From NCBI RefSeq assembly GCF_015832195.1, contig NC_052016.1:82435047-82499046 (forward strand): a DNA stretch of 64,000 nt. The letters run 5' to 3'. The notes below the pieces were generated by a model. The model was given only the letters and a program-made list of their open reading frames with translations. It searched no databases and was not told the DNA's origin. Numbering within the stretch: position 1 is the first letter of the stretch; every line of letters starts with the position of its first letter. The position numbers and the translations under genes are program-made. Origin of the DNA: Motacilla alba alba (lineage: Eukaryota > Chordata > Aves > Passeriformes > Motacillidae). This document shows positions 62,194 to 64,000 of this stretch, piece by piece.

Positions 62194-63533
62194 TTTAGAA
62201 ACTATGGCCCAAGAAAGCATTAGGAATAGATCTAATGAACGTTACTGTGATTCTCTCTACATCAGACATAGTTATGTTTGGTCTCTGTCTGGAAAATAAA
62301 CCCAAGTATTTTAGACACCTAAGACTTGTTATTTTAGCAACATAGTCTTAACATATACGTTGTTTATGCTAAAACTGACCTACAAGTTAAAAAAGTACAT
62401 GTTAGCTATTTCAAAAAATGATGTTATCACTTTTTGATTCTTAATAATGTGAAACAAATGGAAATGTTCTGGTCTCTGACACCATTTGTTTGTGTTACAT
62501 TAACTCATAAAAGCTTTGTTTTCTCAATGGAAATATTGAGTTCATTAATGTATAATGTGAAACAAATGCCACTGTCAACTTTGAAAGAAAACTTTCAAAT
62601 ACTGGACTAGAGACTTCATGTCTGCTGCTTTTTTAGTTAAAATGACTCACCAGACTTATGGTAAGATCATCGGTTACACTCTATTTCTTGTGTATGCACG
62701 TTTCATAAAATATGCACAATTAAACATGATATGTTGGATTCATTTCCTAATATATTGTTAACTATGCAGAATTTTCTTAGCTAATACCATTAGGCAGGTT
62801 TCTTAATTGGTTTCTAACAATAACAGTAATGCTATTCCTTTGTTTGTATGTGAGATTACTTACATTTGATATTCCCTCTACAGTTAAAATTGCTATTTGT
62901 GTTGGTTTGTGTATTATTACAATGATTGCTAGCATATAAAAAGGTTAAAAAATGAGGATTTTAGATAAAATTAGTGCCTCCAAAGAAATATTACAGAAAA
63001 CTTCTTGAGTATTTATGCAGTTTGGTTGGTTTCTAAGTGAGCACGATCTCTCTGTTCCACCTCACCTTGTGGCATACAGCTCAGGTTCAGCTTTCTGATT
63101 CTCAGAGATCTCCTTGGGATCTTGATACAGGTTGCATGGGCTACTTAGATACAGCAATGAAAACTCAATGACTGCTTTTCACTGAAAGAAATGACTGGCC
63201 AATTGTAGAAGTGAGACTTATGAAGACATTGAAAATTTGCTGCTAGGATTTATATCACATTATAGAACCTTCCTATGATACTAAGCAACACTCCAAATTT
63301 AAGTGATTTCATAGGCTATGTCTACATTGTCAACTAACTTAGCTTGTGAGTTGTCTCCTGGTTTCAGCTCTGCTTACCCACATTGCATGGGCATTTGTTC
63401 ACTTGATGCCTCAGGTTTTAGCTTTTATATTTTTCAGATTCTGTACTGCTTTAGTGTGTAATTCTGAGCTTCATATTAGGACACAGTAAGCTCTCTTCAC
63501 AGAGTAGGTAGACAAAACAATTCCTTCTCTAGC

Positions 63534-63862
63534 TGGAGGCCAAGGACAAATCAACCAAATCTCAGCACAAGAGCATAAACAATGGTGGACTGAAGAGAGA
63601 AAAACAAGAAGCATGGGACTTCATAAGCTAAAGCCATAGTTGGACAATTAACTCCATTGTGTTAATGGACCAGAACTTATAAAAGTGTGAAACTCCATGA
63701 CCAGTCATCTATTTTGTGACCATTTTGGGTTCACCTGGGGTGTAGCCCTGACTGGGCTCTCGCGCTGCCCAAGGTGGATCCAGTGAGGCCTCCTAAAAAA
63801 TACCTACTTTATTCTTCAGCTCTGTCTAGTCTCTGTTCCAGGTCAGCCTTCGCAAGGCATCA
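63534..63862 (+). mobile_element. Endogenous retrovirus LTR, probably solo
   Basis: The segment has LTR anatomy in plus orientation. A U3-like part is followed by the TATA box ttataaaag at 63678-63686. About 110 bases on comes a polyadenylation-like site, where cctcctaaaaaatacct stands in place of the expected aataaa. Then come tttattcttcagctctgtct and the end aaggcatca at 63862. The 5' end is put at the TG of 63534 but is uncertain, as no matching target duplication was found. No primer-binding site follows within the remaining 138 bases, so a full provirus is unlikely. The family resembles LTRs abundant in passerine genomes, which is recollection rather than a search result. Confidence 0.7.
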
Positions 63863-64000
63863 CACTCCATGGCTGAGCATTAAGGAAAATGATCTTGGTC
63901 ACTCCAAAGTAAACTTCAAGTTCTGTGGATAATTCATTCCAAGGACTACTTCCAAAAGGCAACACAAACCAGACGGCTGAAGGCTTGGGTTTCTCTGCCC
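63863..64000. other. Flank to the right of the LTR, nothing recognised
   Basis: These are 138 bases of unique-looking sequence with no primer-binding site and no gag-like frame. Confidence 0.5.

Larger units (their letters stand above)
58724..63533. other. Non-coding AT-rich stretch with one exon candidate
   Basis: Apart from the candidate exon at 61096-61245 and the small tandem repeat at 62162-62193, I see no gene or transposon. A second, shorter acceptor-donor pair frames 60041-60100, but its phase does not fit the one at 61 kb. Confidence 0.5.

Noticed and set aside
1..64000. tRNA, rRNA, CRISPR array, operon or phage-like modules
   Set aside because: No B-box with cloverleaf, no regular spacer-repeat array, no gene packing and no long frames. 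The sequence is plainly vertebrate-type non-coding DNA.

Overview
The window reads as non-coding DNA from a bird nuclear genome, either a gene desert or the inside of a long intron. It is AT-rich (about 35-38% GC by eye), has no operon-like packing, and has no open frame above 169 codons. It carries the avian retroposon mix: several CR1 LINE fragments, one much older CR1/L3-type fragment with recognisable reverse-transcriptase residues, and two endogenous-retrovirus LTRs. A passerine is my best guess within birds, but that rests on memory of repeat types and is weak.

Layout. 1-2842 is featureless apart from small repeats. 2843-3708 (minus) holds the most unusual item: one reading frame kept for 288 codons without a frameshift, broken by 11 in-frame stops, with a coiled-coil-like C-terminal half. 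It looks like a dead gene copy. 7912-8313 (minus) is a 133-codon open frame of unknown origin. 8640-9090 is the ancient CR1/L3 piece. 9091-30750 is mostly unique AT-rich sequence with two short tandem duplications near 15.2 and 15.7 kb and two weak exon candidates. 30751-31281 is a CR1 3' end. 34550-34650 is a short plus-strand CR1 piece. 35890-36463 is a solo LTR with TG...CA ends and a 4-bp target duplication. 38821-38874 is a nested palindrome. 41904-42290 is an internally deleted CR1. 42470-42600 is a TA/CA-rich simple repeat. 44988-46090 contains two CR1 copies of the same subfamily placed end to end in the same orientation. 46091-56990 is unique AT-rich sequence. 56990-58130 is a GC-richer block that I cannot assign. 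63534-63862 is a second LTR.

No gene product is asserted with confidence. A few places have a good splice acceptor, an open frame and a good donor (21539-21690, 61096-61245, 12475-12557) or a terminal exon shape (31593-31791). Their phases do not chain into one transcript, and such combinations arise by chance in 64 kb, so they are listed as weak candidates only. I found no tRNA, rRNA, CRISPR array, bacterial operon or other novel molecular system. The interest of the window lies in its retroposon history and the decayed reading frame.
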